Assembly (NCBI GenBank): GCA_910589265.1
Contig: CAJUTQ010000061.1
Coordinates: 1-14,595, forward strand
Origin: an uncultured Lachnospiraceae bacterium
Lineage (GTDB): Bacteria > Bacillota > Clostridia > Lachnospirales > Lachnospiraceae
DNA length: 14,595 bases
Direction of reading: 5' to 3'
Shown here: positions 1-6,503 of the stretch, one piece after another
Layout of the letters: the number at the start of each line of letters is the position of its first letter
Numbering within the stretch: position 1 is the first letter of the stretch
Notes under the pieces: generated by a model
Told to the model about the DNA's origin: nothing
The model's database searches: none
What the model saw: only the letters and a program-made list of their open reading frames with translations
Position numbers and translations under genes: made by a program

Positions 1-34
1 CTATCAGGAGCCGTCAGACATGATAATTAATATG

Positions 35-74
35 GACAACATCTGATGAAGGAAGAACGCCTTCTTCTGTTGTC
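35..74 (+). terminator. Two-tier hairpin, possible terminator of a gene to the left
   Basis: GACAACA (35-41) pairs perfectly with TGTTGTC (68-74). Inside it GAAGG (48-52) pairs with CCTTC (60-64), leaving a 7-base loop. The run after it (TAATTTTAG) is only weakly T-rich, so termination is a guess; it could equally be a structured end of an RNA that starts outside the window. No coding frame for the left neighbour can be identified in the first 34 bases. Confidence 0.35.
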
Positions 75-98
75 TAATTTTAGAAATTTATTAACCAA

Positions 99-130
99 GT
101 AGTCTTGATTGACTACACCATTATTATACT
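99..130 (+). promoter_or_regulatory. Palindrome plus -10-like box before the small broken ORF
   Basis: GTAGTC (99-104) and GACTAC (111-116) form a perfect 6-6-6 inverted repeat. TATACT (125-130), a good -10 hexamer, follows. No convincing -35 lies 16-18 bases upstream, because that place is occupied by the palindrome. The promoter may therefore be activator dependent, or the palindrome may be an operator. The AGGAGG ribosome site follows directly at 131-136, so any transcript would have an almost absent or very short leader. Confidence 0.35.
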
Positions 131-143
131 AGGAGGTGGTTGA

Positions 144-242
144 ATGTAAGTTGCTATTTCCTTTTTTGTTACTGTTATGGCAGGCGTGGTTTGCCACCTC
201 GTTTGCAAATGGCTTGACAGGAACGACAAGGACAACAAATAG
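144..242 (+). pseudogene. Tiny membrane-peptide frame with a stop at codon 2
   Basis: A perfect AGGAGG (131-136) sits 7 bases before ATG (144-146), but the next codon is TAA (147-149). The same frame then stays open for 30 codons to TAG (240-242). The frame encodes a hydrophobic segment of about 19 residues (VAISFFVTVMAGVVCHLVC) and a charged tail, KWLDRNDKDNK. That layout, one helix then a basic and acidic tail, is typical of small membrane peptides, including type I toxins, but I cannot name the family. A single change at codon 2 (for instance TTA to TAA) would explain the break. An internal ATG at 177 would give only 21 residues and has no ribosome site. Inactive gene is the simplest reading; re-initiation or a sequencing error are alternatives. 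Confidence 0.5.
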
Positions 243-272
243 CCTGGTGGGCGCTTTGCCACCGTAAAAAGA

Positions 273-323
273 AAAGAAGAGACCCCGAACTGTGCTGGAA
301 CACGGTTCGGGGCCTCGTTCTTT
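273..323. terminator. Strong, probably bidirectional terminator
   Basis: CCCCGAAC (283-290) pairs with GTTCGGGG (305-312). The stem continues inward through a T-G wobble and GTG/CAC to a CTGGAA loop (295-300), about 12 pairs in all. Outward it extends with GAG/CTC and an AAAGAA/TTCTTT tract (273-278 with 318-323), so there is a T-rich side on both strands. It lies between the small plus-strand frame and the end of the minus-strand pheST-queA operon and suits both. The queA stop is about 130 bases away and nothing better lies between. Confidence 0.75.
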
Positions 324-451
324 GTCCAGATGGACTTGCTATTTCCTTTTTGCCTATTGGCATTATAGAATATGCCATTCTGATTTGCAATATACTTCTT
401 TTGATTCTTTTTCGATTCCCTTATTCACTTAACAAAAGTTCAATTTTGGTG

Positions 452-1486
452 TCATTTGATTAACATCGCATCTCCAAAACTAAAAAATCGATATTTTTTC
501 AATACAGCCTCCCTATATGCCTCTAATACATGTTCCCGTCCTGCCAGCGCTGACGTAAGCATCAAAAGGGTAGATTCTGGAAGATGGAAGTTCGTAATCA
601 ACCCGTCTATCACTCGAAATTCATATCCTGGATATATAAAAATGGACGTCTCCCCCTGTCCTGGATGTACAAATCCCTTCTCATCACTGGCTGCCTCCAA
701 TGTACGGCAAGTTGTTGTGCCAACTGCAATAATTCTTCTCCCCTCTGCCTTAGCCTTATTTATTGTTTTTGCCGCCTCCTCCAAAATCATGTAAGACTCT
801 TCATGCATATGGTGATCCCTTATATTTTCCTCCTTTACTGGACGAAAGGTTCCTAGTCCAACGTGAAGAGTTACAGAAACAATGTCCACTCCCTTTTCCT
901 TTATTTGCGAAAGAAGCGCTTTTGTAAAATGGAGCCCTGCTGTTGGAGCGGCGGCGGAACCTGAATGTTTCGCATAGACGGTCTGGTAACGGTTTTTATC
1001 CTTCAATTTATGGGTAATATAAGGAGGAAGGGGCATCTCCCCTAACTGTTCTAATTTTTCCTCAAAAATTCCTTCATAGTCAAAACGAATAAGCCGATTT
1101 CCTCCCTCTATTATTTCCATAACTTCTCCCTTTAGAATCCCATCTCCAAAAGAAAGAAAAGTTCCTGGCTTTGCCTTTTTTCCTGGCTTTACCAACGTCT
1201 CCCATACAGCTTTTTCTTTTCTTTTCAGTAAGAGGACTTCTATTACTGTGCCTGTCTTCTCCTTAACTCCCATAATTCTTGCAGGAAGTACCTTCGTATC
1301 GTTTAAGACAAGGCAGTCTCCTTTCTTTAAAAACTTTCCTATCTCATAGAAAAAATGGTGATGGATTTCCCCTGTTTCTTTCTCAAGACATAGAAGCCTG
1401 GAATCTGAACGATTTTCCAAAGGATCCTGGGCAATCTGTTCCTCTGGAAGGTAAAAATAAAAATCCCCTTTCTTTAAAGATTCCAT
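452..1486 (-). CDS. queA: S-adenosylmethionine:tRNA ribosyltransferase-isomerase QueA
   Basis: QueA transfers and isomerises the ribosyl part of SAM onto preQ1 already placed in tRNA, giving epoxyqueuosine at wobble position 34 of Tyr, His, Asn and Asp tRNAs in the cytoplasm. The 344-residue length matches the family. Hallmark segments are all present: DPLENRSDSRLL (21-32), LNDTKVLPAR (61-70), the signature SAAAPTAGLHFT (177-188), DHHMHEESY (224-232), VGTTTCRTLEA (255-265) and TNFHLPESTLLMLTSALAG (298-316). The start is supported by an AGGGG site about 7 bases upstream. It lies 18 bases after pheT and has no promoter of its own that I can see, so it is probably the last gene of the T-box-controlled pheS-pheT-queA unit. 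No preQ1 riboswitch is seen before it, and no other queuosine genes are in the window. Confidence 0.96.
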   Translation of the reverse strand: MESLKKGDFYFYLPEEQIAQDPLENRSDSRLLCLEKETGEIHHHFFYEIGKFLKKGDCLVLNDTKVLPARIMGVKEKTGTVIEVLLLKRKEKAVWETLVKPGKKAKPGTFLSFGDGILKGEVMEIIEGGNRLIRFDYEGIFEEKLEQLGEMPLPPYITHKLKDKNRYQTVYAKHSGSAAAPTAGLHFTKALLSQIKEKGVDIVSVTLHVGLGTFRPVKEENIRDHHMHEESYMILEEAAKTINKAKAEGRRIIAVGTTTCRTLEAASDEKGFVHPGQGETSIFIYPGYEFRVIDGLITNFHLPESTLLMLTSALAGREHVLEAYREAVLKKYRFFSFGDAMLIK

Positions 1487-1504
1487 GAAATCCCCTGCCT
1501 TTCC

Positions 1505-3925
1505 CTACTGTCTTAGCTCAATGCCAAGTTGTTGTAAGCCATTTAATATTTTCTTCATAGCTTTCTGAACATCATTTTCTTCCAGTGTTCTGTCTTTTGC
1601 CCGAAATGTAATAGAATATGCCAGTGATTTATATCCTTCTTTAATCTGACTTCCTTCATAAATATCAAACAATTTATAACTTTCTAATAGGTTGCCACCT
1701 CTTTGCTCAATGATATCTTCTATTTGTCCTGCCTGTATCTCTTGTTTCATTACCATACTTATATCCCTTGTGACAGCAGGATATTTTGCTATTCCTGTAT
1801 ACTTCCTGTCAAAGGAAGCTCTTTTTTCAATTTCTGGCATATCCAGGACAGCAATATACACCTTTGTCTTCATCTCGTAATTATCACATACTTCAGGATG
1901 AATTTCTCCCAAAAATCCTATGACACTATCTTCATACAATATATTCGCCTGTCTTCCTGGATGTAGAAAGGACTTTCCTCCATCTTTATCATACTTTGCC
2001 TTTTTTTTCATTCCTGCCTTTTGTAAAAATTCCTCCACCACTCCTTTCATTGTGAAGAAATCCCCTTCCCCATACATACCTAAAGTAAACTGCATCCTCT
2101 CTTCTGGAAGCTCTGTCAAAGGAAGCTGTTTTGGCAAATAAATATTTCCCATTTCATAAAGGCGTACATTTTCATTTCTACGGTTATAATTCGTGGCAAG
2201 GGAAGTAAGTATTCCATTCAAAGAAATCGTTCTCATAATGGAAAAATCTTCCCCTAAAGGGTTGGCAATCTTAATTGCCTTTCTAAACAGAGAATCTTCT
2301 GGAAGAAGGAGCTTGTCAAACACCTTTGGGCTCTCAAAAGAATACCACATTGCCTGGCTAAACCCACAAAATTCTGCAACCTCTCTTGCCACACTTTCTA
2401 TGCGAAGCTTAAAGGTCAGTTTTCCTGTCGTTGCCTCCCCACAAGGAAGTGATACAGGAATGTTGTCATATCCATAAAACCTTGCCACTTCCTCTGCAAG
2501 ATCTGCCATCCCTTCCACATCTTGTCGGAAACTTGGCACAAGAATCTTTTCTGTCTCCTTTTCATATAGAAACTCCCCTCTCTCTAAATAGCCTAGCATC
2601 TCTTCTTTGGAAAGATTAATACCTAATAGTTTATTTATTTTTTCAGGATACAAAGGGATACGTACTGGCTCTTTCAAAGGCTGGCAAACGTCAATCATTC
2701 CCCCCACCACTTCTCCATATCCTAATTCTTCTATTAAGGCGCAAGCTCTGTCAATAGCTTCCTTCGCCCTATGAGGATCTAAACCTTTTTCAAATTTACT
2801 AGAAGCATCTGTGCGCAGTCCAATTCTCTTCGCAGACTTGCGGATATTAGGGCCATAAAAGGTAGCTGCTTCAAAAAGAACGGTTTTTACATTTTCTGTA
2901 ATCTTGGAGTTTTCTCCTCCCATAATTCCTCCAATACCAATTTTTTTCTTTCCATCACAGATCATCAAGACATCCCTATCCATTTTTCTCATCTGACCGT
3001 CCAATGTCTGAAATTCTTCCCCTTCTTCTGCCCGCTTTACAATAATCTTTCTATCTTCTATAGTATCTAAATCAAATGCATGCATAGGCTGTCCATACTC
3101 TTCCATAACATAATTTGTAATATCTACCAAATTATTAATAGGGCGAATCCCACTGGCAGCAAGTCTTCGTTGCATCCATAAAGGAGAAGGGCCAATTTTA
3201 ATGTTTTTGCACACTCTAGCACAATATCTTGAGCATAAATCAGGAGCCTCTACTTCTACGGAAATATAATCATGGATATTCTCCCCATTTCCTTTTACCT
3301 CTACCTTTGGAGGATGAAAAGGCTTGCAGAAGGTGGCTGCTGCCTCCCTGGCAATTCCAAGAACACTATAGCAGTCCACTCTGTTCAGCGTAATCTCATG
3401 TTCAAAAACTGTATCGTGGAGTCCTAGAACTTCTATGGCGTCCTCCCCTACCTTTGTCTCCTTTGGGAAAATATAAATCCCCTCTATGGGAGCATCTGGA
3501 TACATCTCTCTCGTAGATCCTAGTTCCTCAATGGAACACATCATTCCAAAAGACTCCATTCCCCTTAACTTTCCTTTTTTAATTTCTATTCCCTTTTCTG
3601 GTGGAGGGCTTCCATCATGTCCTCCTGCCACTCTTCCTCCTTCCAACACAACAGGAACCTTGTCCCCCTCTTTTACATTGGAAGCTCCTGTGACAATTTG
3701 CACAGTCTCCTTGCCAATATTTACTTGACAAACAATAAGTTTATCTGCATCTTTATGCTTTTCAATAGATAAAATTTCTCCTACGACAATTTTAGACAAA
3801 TTTTTATCCAGCCTCACATAGCTTTCCACCTTTGTGCCTGACATAGTCATGGCGTCTACATATTCCTGATCCGTACATTGTAACTCTGGTACGTAAGCTT
3901 TAATCCATGATAATGGAGTATTCAT
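1505..3925 (-). CDS. pheT: Phenylalanine--tRNA ligase beta subunit
   Basis: This is the beta chain of the alpha2-beta2 bacterial phenylalanyl-tRNA synthetase, which charges tRNA-Phe. Domains in order: an N-terminal EMAP-type tRNA-binding fold at about 40-150 (VVGEILSIEKHKDADKL, IVTGASNV), the B3/B4 editing region at about 210-390 (NNLVDITNYVMEEYGQPMHA), the B5 domain at about 400-470, the catalytic-like core (LAEEVARFYGYDNIP), and a C-terminal ferredoxin-fold anticodon-binding domain over the last ~95 residues (AKYPAVTRDISMV, FRAKDRTLEE). At about 806 residues it is normal length. Two ATGs lie six bases apart; I chose the inner one (3925) because GAGG abuts the outer ATG but sits 6 bases from the inner one, giving the usual MNTPLSWIKAYVP beginning. 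The 92-base gap to pheS holds an ATGCGGC/GCCGCAT inverted repeat (3942-3948, 3975-3981). No inactivating change is seen. Confidence 0.97.
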   Translation of the reverse strand: MNTPLSWIKAYVPELQCTDQEYVDAMTMSGTKVESYVRLDKNLSKIVVGEILSIEKHKDADKLIVCQVNIGKETVQIVTGASNVKEGDKVPVVLEGGRVAGGHDGSPPPEKGIEIKKGKLRGMESFGMMCSIEELGSTREMYPDAPIEGIYIFPKETKVGEDAIEVLGLHDTVFEHEITLNRVDCYSVLGIAREAAATFCKPFHPPKVEVKGNGENIHDYISVEVEAPDLCSRYCARVCKNIKIGPSPLWMQRRLAASGIRPINNLVDITNYVMEEYGQPMHAFDLDTIEDRKIIVKRAEEGEEFQTLDGQMRKMDRDVLMICDGKKKIGIGGIMGGENSKITENVKTVLFEAATFYGPNIRKSAKRIGLRTDASSKFEKGLDPHRAKEAIDRACALIEELGYGEVVGGMIDVCQPLKEPVRIPLYPEKINKLLGINLSKEEMLGYLERGEFLYEKETEKILVPSFRQDVEGMADLAEEVARFYGYDNIPVSLPCGEATTGKLTFKLRIESVAREVAEFCGFSQAMWYSFESPKVFDKLLLPEDSLFRKAIKIANPLGEDFSIMRTISLNGILTSLATNYNRRNENVRLYEMGNIYLPKQLPLTELPEERMQFTLGMYGEGDFFTMKGVVEEFLQKAGMKKKAKYDKDGGKSFLHPGRQANILYEDSVIGFLGEIHPEVCDNYEMKTKVYIAVLDMPEIEKRASFDRKYTGIAKYPAVTRDISMVMKQEIQAGQIEDIIEQRGGNLLESYKLFDIYEGSQIKEGYKSLAYSITFRAKDRTLEENDVQKAMKKILNGLQQLGIELRQ

Positions 3926-4017
3926 AATCATCCTCGTTTCTATGCGGCTTTACTATTATAAAAAGTCTAGGCATGCCGCATGAATGCCAGCCCTTTCTTT
4001 GTCTCCTCTATCTTTTT

Positions 4018-5037
4018 TTAAAATTGCTTTAAAAAACGAATATCGTTTTCGTAAAGAAGTCTCATATCATCAATTTCATATTTTAGTAAGGCGATTCTTT
4101 CAAGTCCTACTCCAAAGGCAAAACCAGCATATTCTTCTGGATCAATGCCGCTCATTTTCAACACCTTTGGATGAACCATGCCGCATCCTAATATTTCAAT
4201 CCAGCCGGAACCTTTGCAAAACCGGCATCCCTTTCCACCACACTTAAAACAAGTTACATCCACTTCTGCACTTGGTTCTGTAAAAGGGAAATGATGAGGG
4301 CGAAACTTCACCTTTGTATTTTCACCAAACAATTCCTTTGCAAATTCTGCTAAGGTTCCTTTTAAATCTCCAAACGTAATGTCTTTGTCAATAACAAGTC
4401 CTTCAATTTGGTGAAAAGAAGGGGAATGGGTAGCATCCACTTCATCAGAGCGAAACACCCTTCCTGGGGCTATCATACGGATAGGAAGCTTCCCTTTCTC
4501 CATCTCCCTCACTTGCACAGGGGAAGTTTGGGTTCTTAAAAGTATATCCTTTCCAATAAAAAAGGTATCTTGCTCATCCTTGGCTGGATGTTCTGCAGGA
4601 ATATTTAAAGCTTCAAAATTGTAATAATCCAGCTCCACCTCTGGCCCTTCCACAACTTCATATCCCATGCCTACAAAAATGCGCTCTACTTCCTCTAAAG
4701 CTATGGTGTTGGGATGGCGATGGCCCACCTTATTTTTTTTTGCTGGGAGAGTGACATCAATCTCCTCCCTTTTCATTTGCTCTTCCCTTAAAAAACGCTC
4801 CATTTTCTTTTTCGCATCTTCCAATACTTTTTCCAACTCTGCCCTCACATCATTGACCATCTGGCCTACTTTAGGACGATCTTCTGGGGCTACATCTTTC
4901 ATGCCTTTTAGTACTGCTGTCAGCTCCCCTTTCTTCCCAAGAAAGTTTACTTTGACCTCATTTAACTTCTCTAGCTTGTCAGAAGAATGTATTTGTTTCA
5001 AAGCTTCCTCTTTCATACGCTGTAACTTTTCCTTCAT
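4018..5037 (-). CDS. pheS: Phenylalanine--tRNA ligase alpha subunit
   Basis: This is the catalytic alpha chain of phenylalanyl-tRNA synthetase, a class II enzyme. It has an N-terminal coiled-coil tRNA-binding arm (residues 1-90, rich in K and E). The aminoacylation core follows, with GYEVVEGPEVELDYYNFEAL (125-144), motif 2 with FRSDEVDATHSPSFHQIEG (195-213) and motif 3 with GFAFGVGLERIALLKY (305-320). A CxxC...CxxC cluster (C263, C266, C271, C274) precedes ILGCGMVHP, as in many Firmicutes PheS proteins. The 339-residue length is standard. AGAGG lies 6 bases before the ATG. It is the first gene of pheS-pheT-queA and is preceded by an unusually long leader (T-box plus about 250 extra bases), so expression should respond to uncharged tRNA-Phe. 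Confidence 0.97.
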   Translation of the reverse strand: MKEKLQRMKEEALKQIHSSDKLEKLNEVKVNFLGKKGELTAVLKGMKDVAPEDRPKVGQMVNDVRAELEKVLEDAKKKMERFLREEQMKREEIDVTLPAKKNKVGHRHPNTIALEEVERIFVGMGYEVVEGPEVELDYYNFEALNIPAEHPAKDEQDTFFIGKDILLRTQTSPVQVREMEKGKLPIRMIAPGRVFRSDEVDATHSPSFHQIEGLVIDKDITFGDLKGTLAEFAKELFGENTKVKFRPHHFPFTEPSAEVDVTCFKCGGKGCRFCKGSGWIEILGCGMVHPKVLKMSGIDPEEYAGFAFGVGLERIALLKYEIDDMRLLYENDIRFLKQF

Positions 5038-5044
5038 ACCATAC

Positions 5045-5297
5045 CTCTTTTCTAAAATTCTAACGATTTGTTTTTACATTTGCAAATCCAATAGAGGAAG
5101 ATTTATTTTCCCCTACTCGCCATGAAGACACATGTTGGGTAAAGAACGAATTTTCCTGTGGGTCCCTACACTTTGCTGCGCCCAGTGCAGCCGCCTTAGG
5201 GACATAATACCTTTCCCATGAGTGCCCATCCTATTTTTCTATCATAGGACAGTGGCGGACTTTAGCACTTCCTAGGAACAAGATCTTTCCTATGATA
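5045..5297 (-). other. Structured leader or inserted element between T-box and pheS
   Basis: About 250 bases separate the T-box terminator from pheS and no convincing gene lies in them. Read on the minus strand, TATCATAGGA (5297-5288) pairs perfectly with TCCTATGATA (5249-5240). The same TCCTAT can instead pair with ATAGGA (5234-5229). CCGCC (5258-5254) can pair with GGCGG (5195-5191). GTCCCTA and TAGGGAC (5203-5197, 5168-5162) enclose a second hairpin GCAGC/GCTGC-type stem (5191-5187 with 5179-5175). Nested stems plus a competing pairing suggest a folded RNA. Short peptides conceptually encoded here seem familiar to me from small hypothetical proteins of gut Lachnospiraceae, which would fit a dispersed repeat, but I cannot confirm that. 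I recognise no named RNA family. Confidence 0.5.
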
Positions 5298-5575
5298 TAA
5301 AAAAACCTCGTCCCCAAAAGGGACGAAGTCATATCCGCGGTACCACCCAAATTCCTGTAAGCCCAGGCACTCTCATGTGTAACGTACATCTTACGTTCTC
5401 TTCTACTAAAACTAGTGCTTGTGTCTTTAGAAAAATATTCCTCTACACTAAGCTTTTTTCAAAGAGACAGCTCTGATGGGAAATTCAGTTATTCTAGGAA
5501 CCGAAGGCAGCTTACAGCCCATGACTGCCTCTCTCTGTCGGGAAAAAATAACCTACTTTCATCTTCTTTGCCTTT
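5298..5575 (-). promoter_or_regulatory. T-box leader, tRNA-Phe responsive
   Basis: On the minus strand the core T-box reads TGGGTGGTACCGCGG (5349-5335), an almost perfect match to the family consensus, and a terminator stem follows at once. Upstream lies a stem I region starting near 5575, with an AAAGTAGG element typical of the base of stem I and a helix around GGCAG/CTGCC. In the specifier region GAATTTCCC (5486-5478), a UUC triplet at 5482-5480 is the likely Phe specifier, which agrees with pheS being the first gene. In this family, uncharged tRNA pairs with the specifier and, through its CCA end, with the T-box bulge, stabilising an antiterminator. The T-box GGG-containing strand can pair with the CGTCCC half of the terminator here. 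Helix boundaries were judged by eye. Confidence 0.92.
5299..5329 (-). terminator. Intrinsic terminator of the T-box leader
   Basis: On the minus strand ACTTCGTCCC (5329-5320) pairs with GGGACGAGGT (5314-5305) across a TTTTG loop, ten pairs with one G-T wobble, followed by seven Ts (5305-5299). This is the conditional stop of the pheS-pheT-queA transcript: the CGTCCC arm is shared with the alternative antiterminator formed with the T-box sequence. Confidence 0.9.
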
Positions 5576-5587
5576 TTCTATGTGACT

Positions 5588-5616
5588 ATTTTATGGGAGT
5601 CCCGAAAAAAAGTCAA
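5588..5616 (-). promoter_or_regulatory. Promoter of the T-box-pheS-pheT-queA unit
   Basis: On the minus strand TTGACT (5616-5611) and TAAAAT (5593-5588) are separated by exactly 17 bases, a near-consensus housekeeping promoter. Transcription would begin near 5581, just before stem I of the T-box. The -35 box overlaps the last codons of the upstream YihY-type gene, and no terminator for that gene is visible in between, so some read-through from the envelope genes is possible. Confidence 0.8.
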
Positions 5617-6503
5617 CCCATAAAATGTACATTTTCTTTTTTTGTTTTTCTTTTTCTTCTTCCTAAGAGCCATACTCGATAATAGCTGAAAAAAGGCTCA
5701 AAGTATACATTCATCTCTGCCCCCAAGAGCATAATATACATGCAGGCATAGAGCCAAAACAAAAATATTGTAATTGTTGTCATGCTTCCGTACATATTAA
5801 ATCCTCCAAATTTTTCCACATAAATGGAAAAGAAAAAGGAGAAAGCATACCAGATAACTGCTGTAAAAATAGCTCCTGGTATTTGCTCTGCGACACTTAA
5901 GGAACGGTTTGGAAGCACTTTAAATACTATGAGGAAAAAGAAGCTTAATAAAGCAAGACTAATCAAAAACCGAAACTGTAAGATCATTTTTAATATCGTT
6001 CCAACATTTGGAAACTCCATCAAAATAAAGTCTATGAGGCTATTTCCAAATACAATGAGCATCAGACATAATAAAATAATAAAAAGAAAAAAAATGGTAT
6101 ATACTGACGCCCTCAATCTGAGAAGAAGATAATTTCTTGTCTCCACAACACCATTAATACTGTTCAATCCCCTCATCAAGGCCAGAAAGCCTTTGGCTGC
6201 AGACCAGACTGCAATAACAGCCGATATAGAAAGAACAGCTGGAGGCTGTTTATAAAGCTGAAGAATCAAGTTCACTGCCATTGACTCTAAGGAGGCAGGA
6301 ACAATTTCTATAGCAATTTGCAGCAAATCACTTTGGGTCACAGGAGTGTATGGAATACAAGCCAGTAAAAGCATTCCAAAGGGAATTACAGATAAAAAAA
6401 TAAAAAAGGCAGCACTTGAGGCAAAAGCGCTAATATGATTTCGGTTCATTTCCCTGGAAAAGTCAGTGTATGAGCGATAGATTTGTAGAATCCATGTTTT
6501 CAT
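5613..6503 (-). CDS. YihY/BrkB-family inner-membrane protein
   Basis: This 296-residue integral membrane protein has about six hydrophobic segments (near 30-48, 88-108, 132-155, 176-197, 210-230 and 240-262). Family features include the N-terminal amphipathic stretch leading to AFASSAAFFIFLSVIPFGMLL, the central VIAVWSAAKGFLALMRGLNSINGV, LPNRSLSVAEQIPGAIFTAV and the C-terminal GSMTTITIFLFWLYACMYIMLLGAEMN. It was once called ribonuclease BN, which is now considered wrong for this family; its true role, perhaps transport or envelope maintenance, is unsettled. AGGAG sits 7 bases before ATG. The start lies inside the end of the SpoIID-type gene (41-nt overlap), so the two are probably translated from one message. 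The tail is very basic (RRKRKTKKEN). Confidence 0.88.
   Translation of the reverse strand: MKTWILQIYRSYTDFSREMNRNHISAFASSAAFFIFLSVIPFGMLLLACIPYTPVTQSDLLQIAIEIVPASLESMAVNLILQLYKQPPAVLSISAVIAVWSAAKGFLALMRGLNSINGVVETRNYLLLRLRASVYTIFFLFIILLCLMLIVFGNSLIDFILMEFPNVGTILKMILQFRFLISLALLSFFFLIVFKVLPNRSLSVAEQIPGAIFTAVIWYAFSFFFSIYVEKFGGFNMYGSMTTITIFLFWLYACMYIMLLGAEMNVYFEPFFSYYRVWLLGRRKRKTKKENVHFMG

Noticed and set aside
175..390. 71-codon minus-strand ORF at the left edge
   Set aside because: It reads through the terminator hairpin and opposite the small membrane frame, and its sequence has no domain-like pattern.
1487..1504. preQ1 riboswitch before queA
   Set aside because: Only 18 bases separate pheT and queA, too few for a riboswitch; queA appears to depend on the T-box promoter.
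4667..5125. 152-codon plus-strand ORF opposite pheS
   Set aside because: It is antisense to the well-conserved pheS coding region, has Ser/Phe-rich content typical of a shadow frame and no ribosome site.
5113..5229. 38-codon minus-strand ORF inside the pheS leader
   Set aside because: It runs through strongly paired DNA, its ribosome-site-like AGGA abuts the ATG with no spacing, and it shows no recognisable protein pattern; probably chance.
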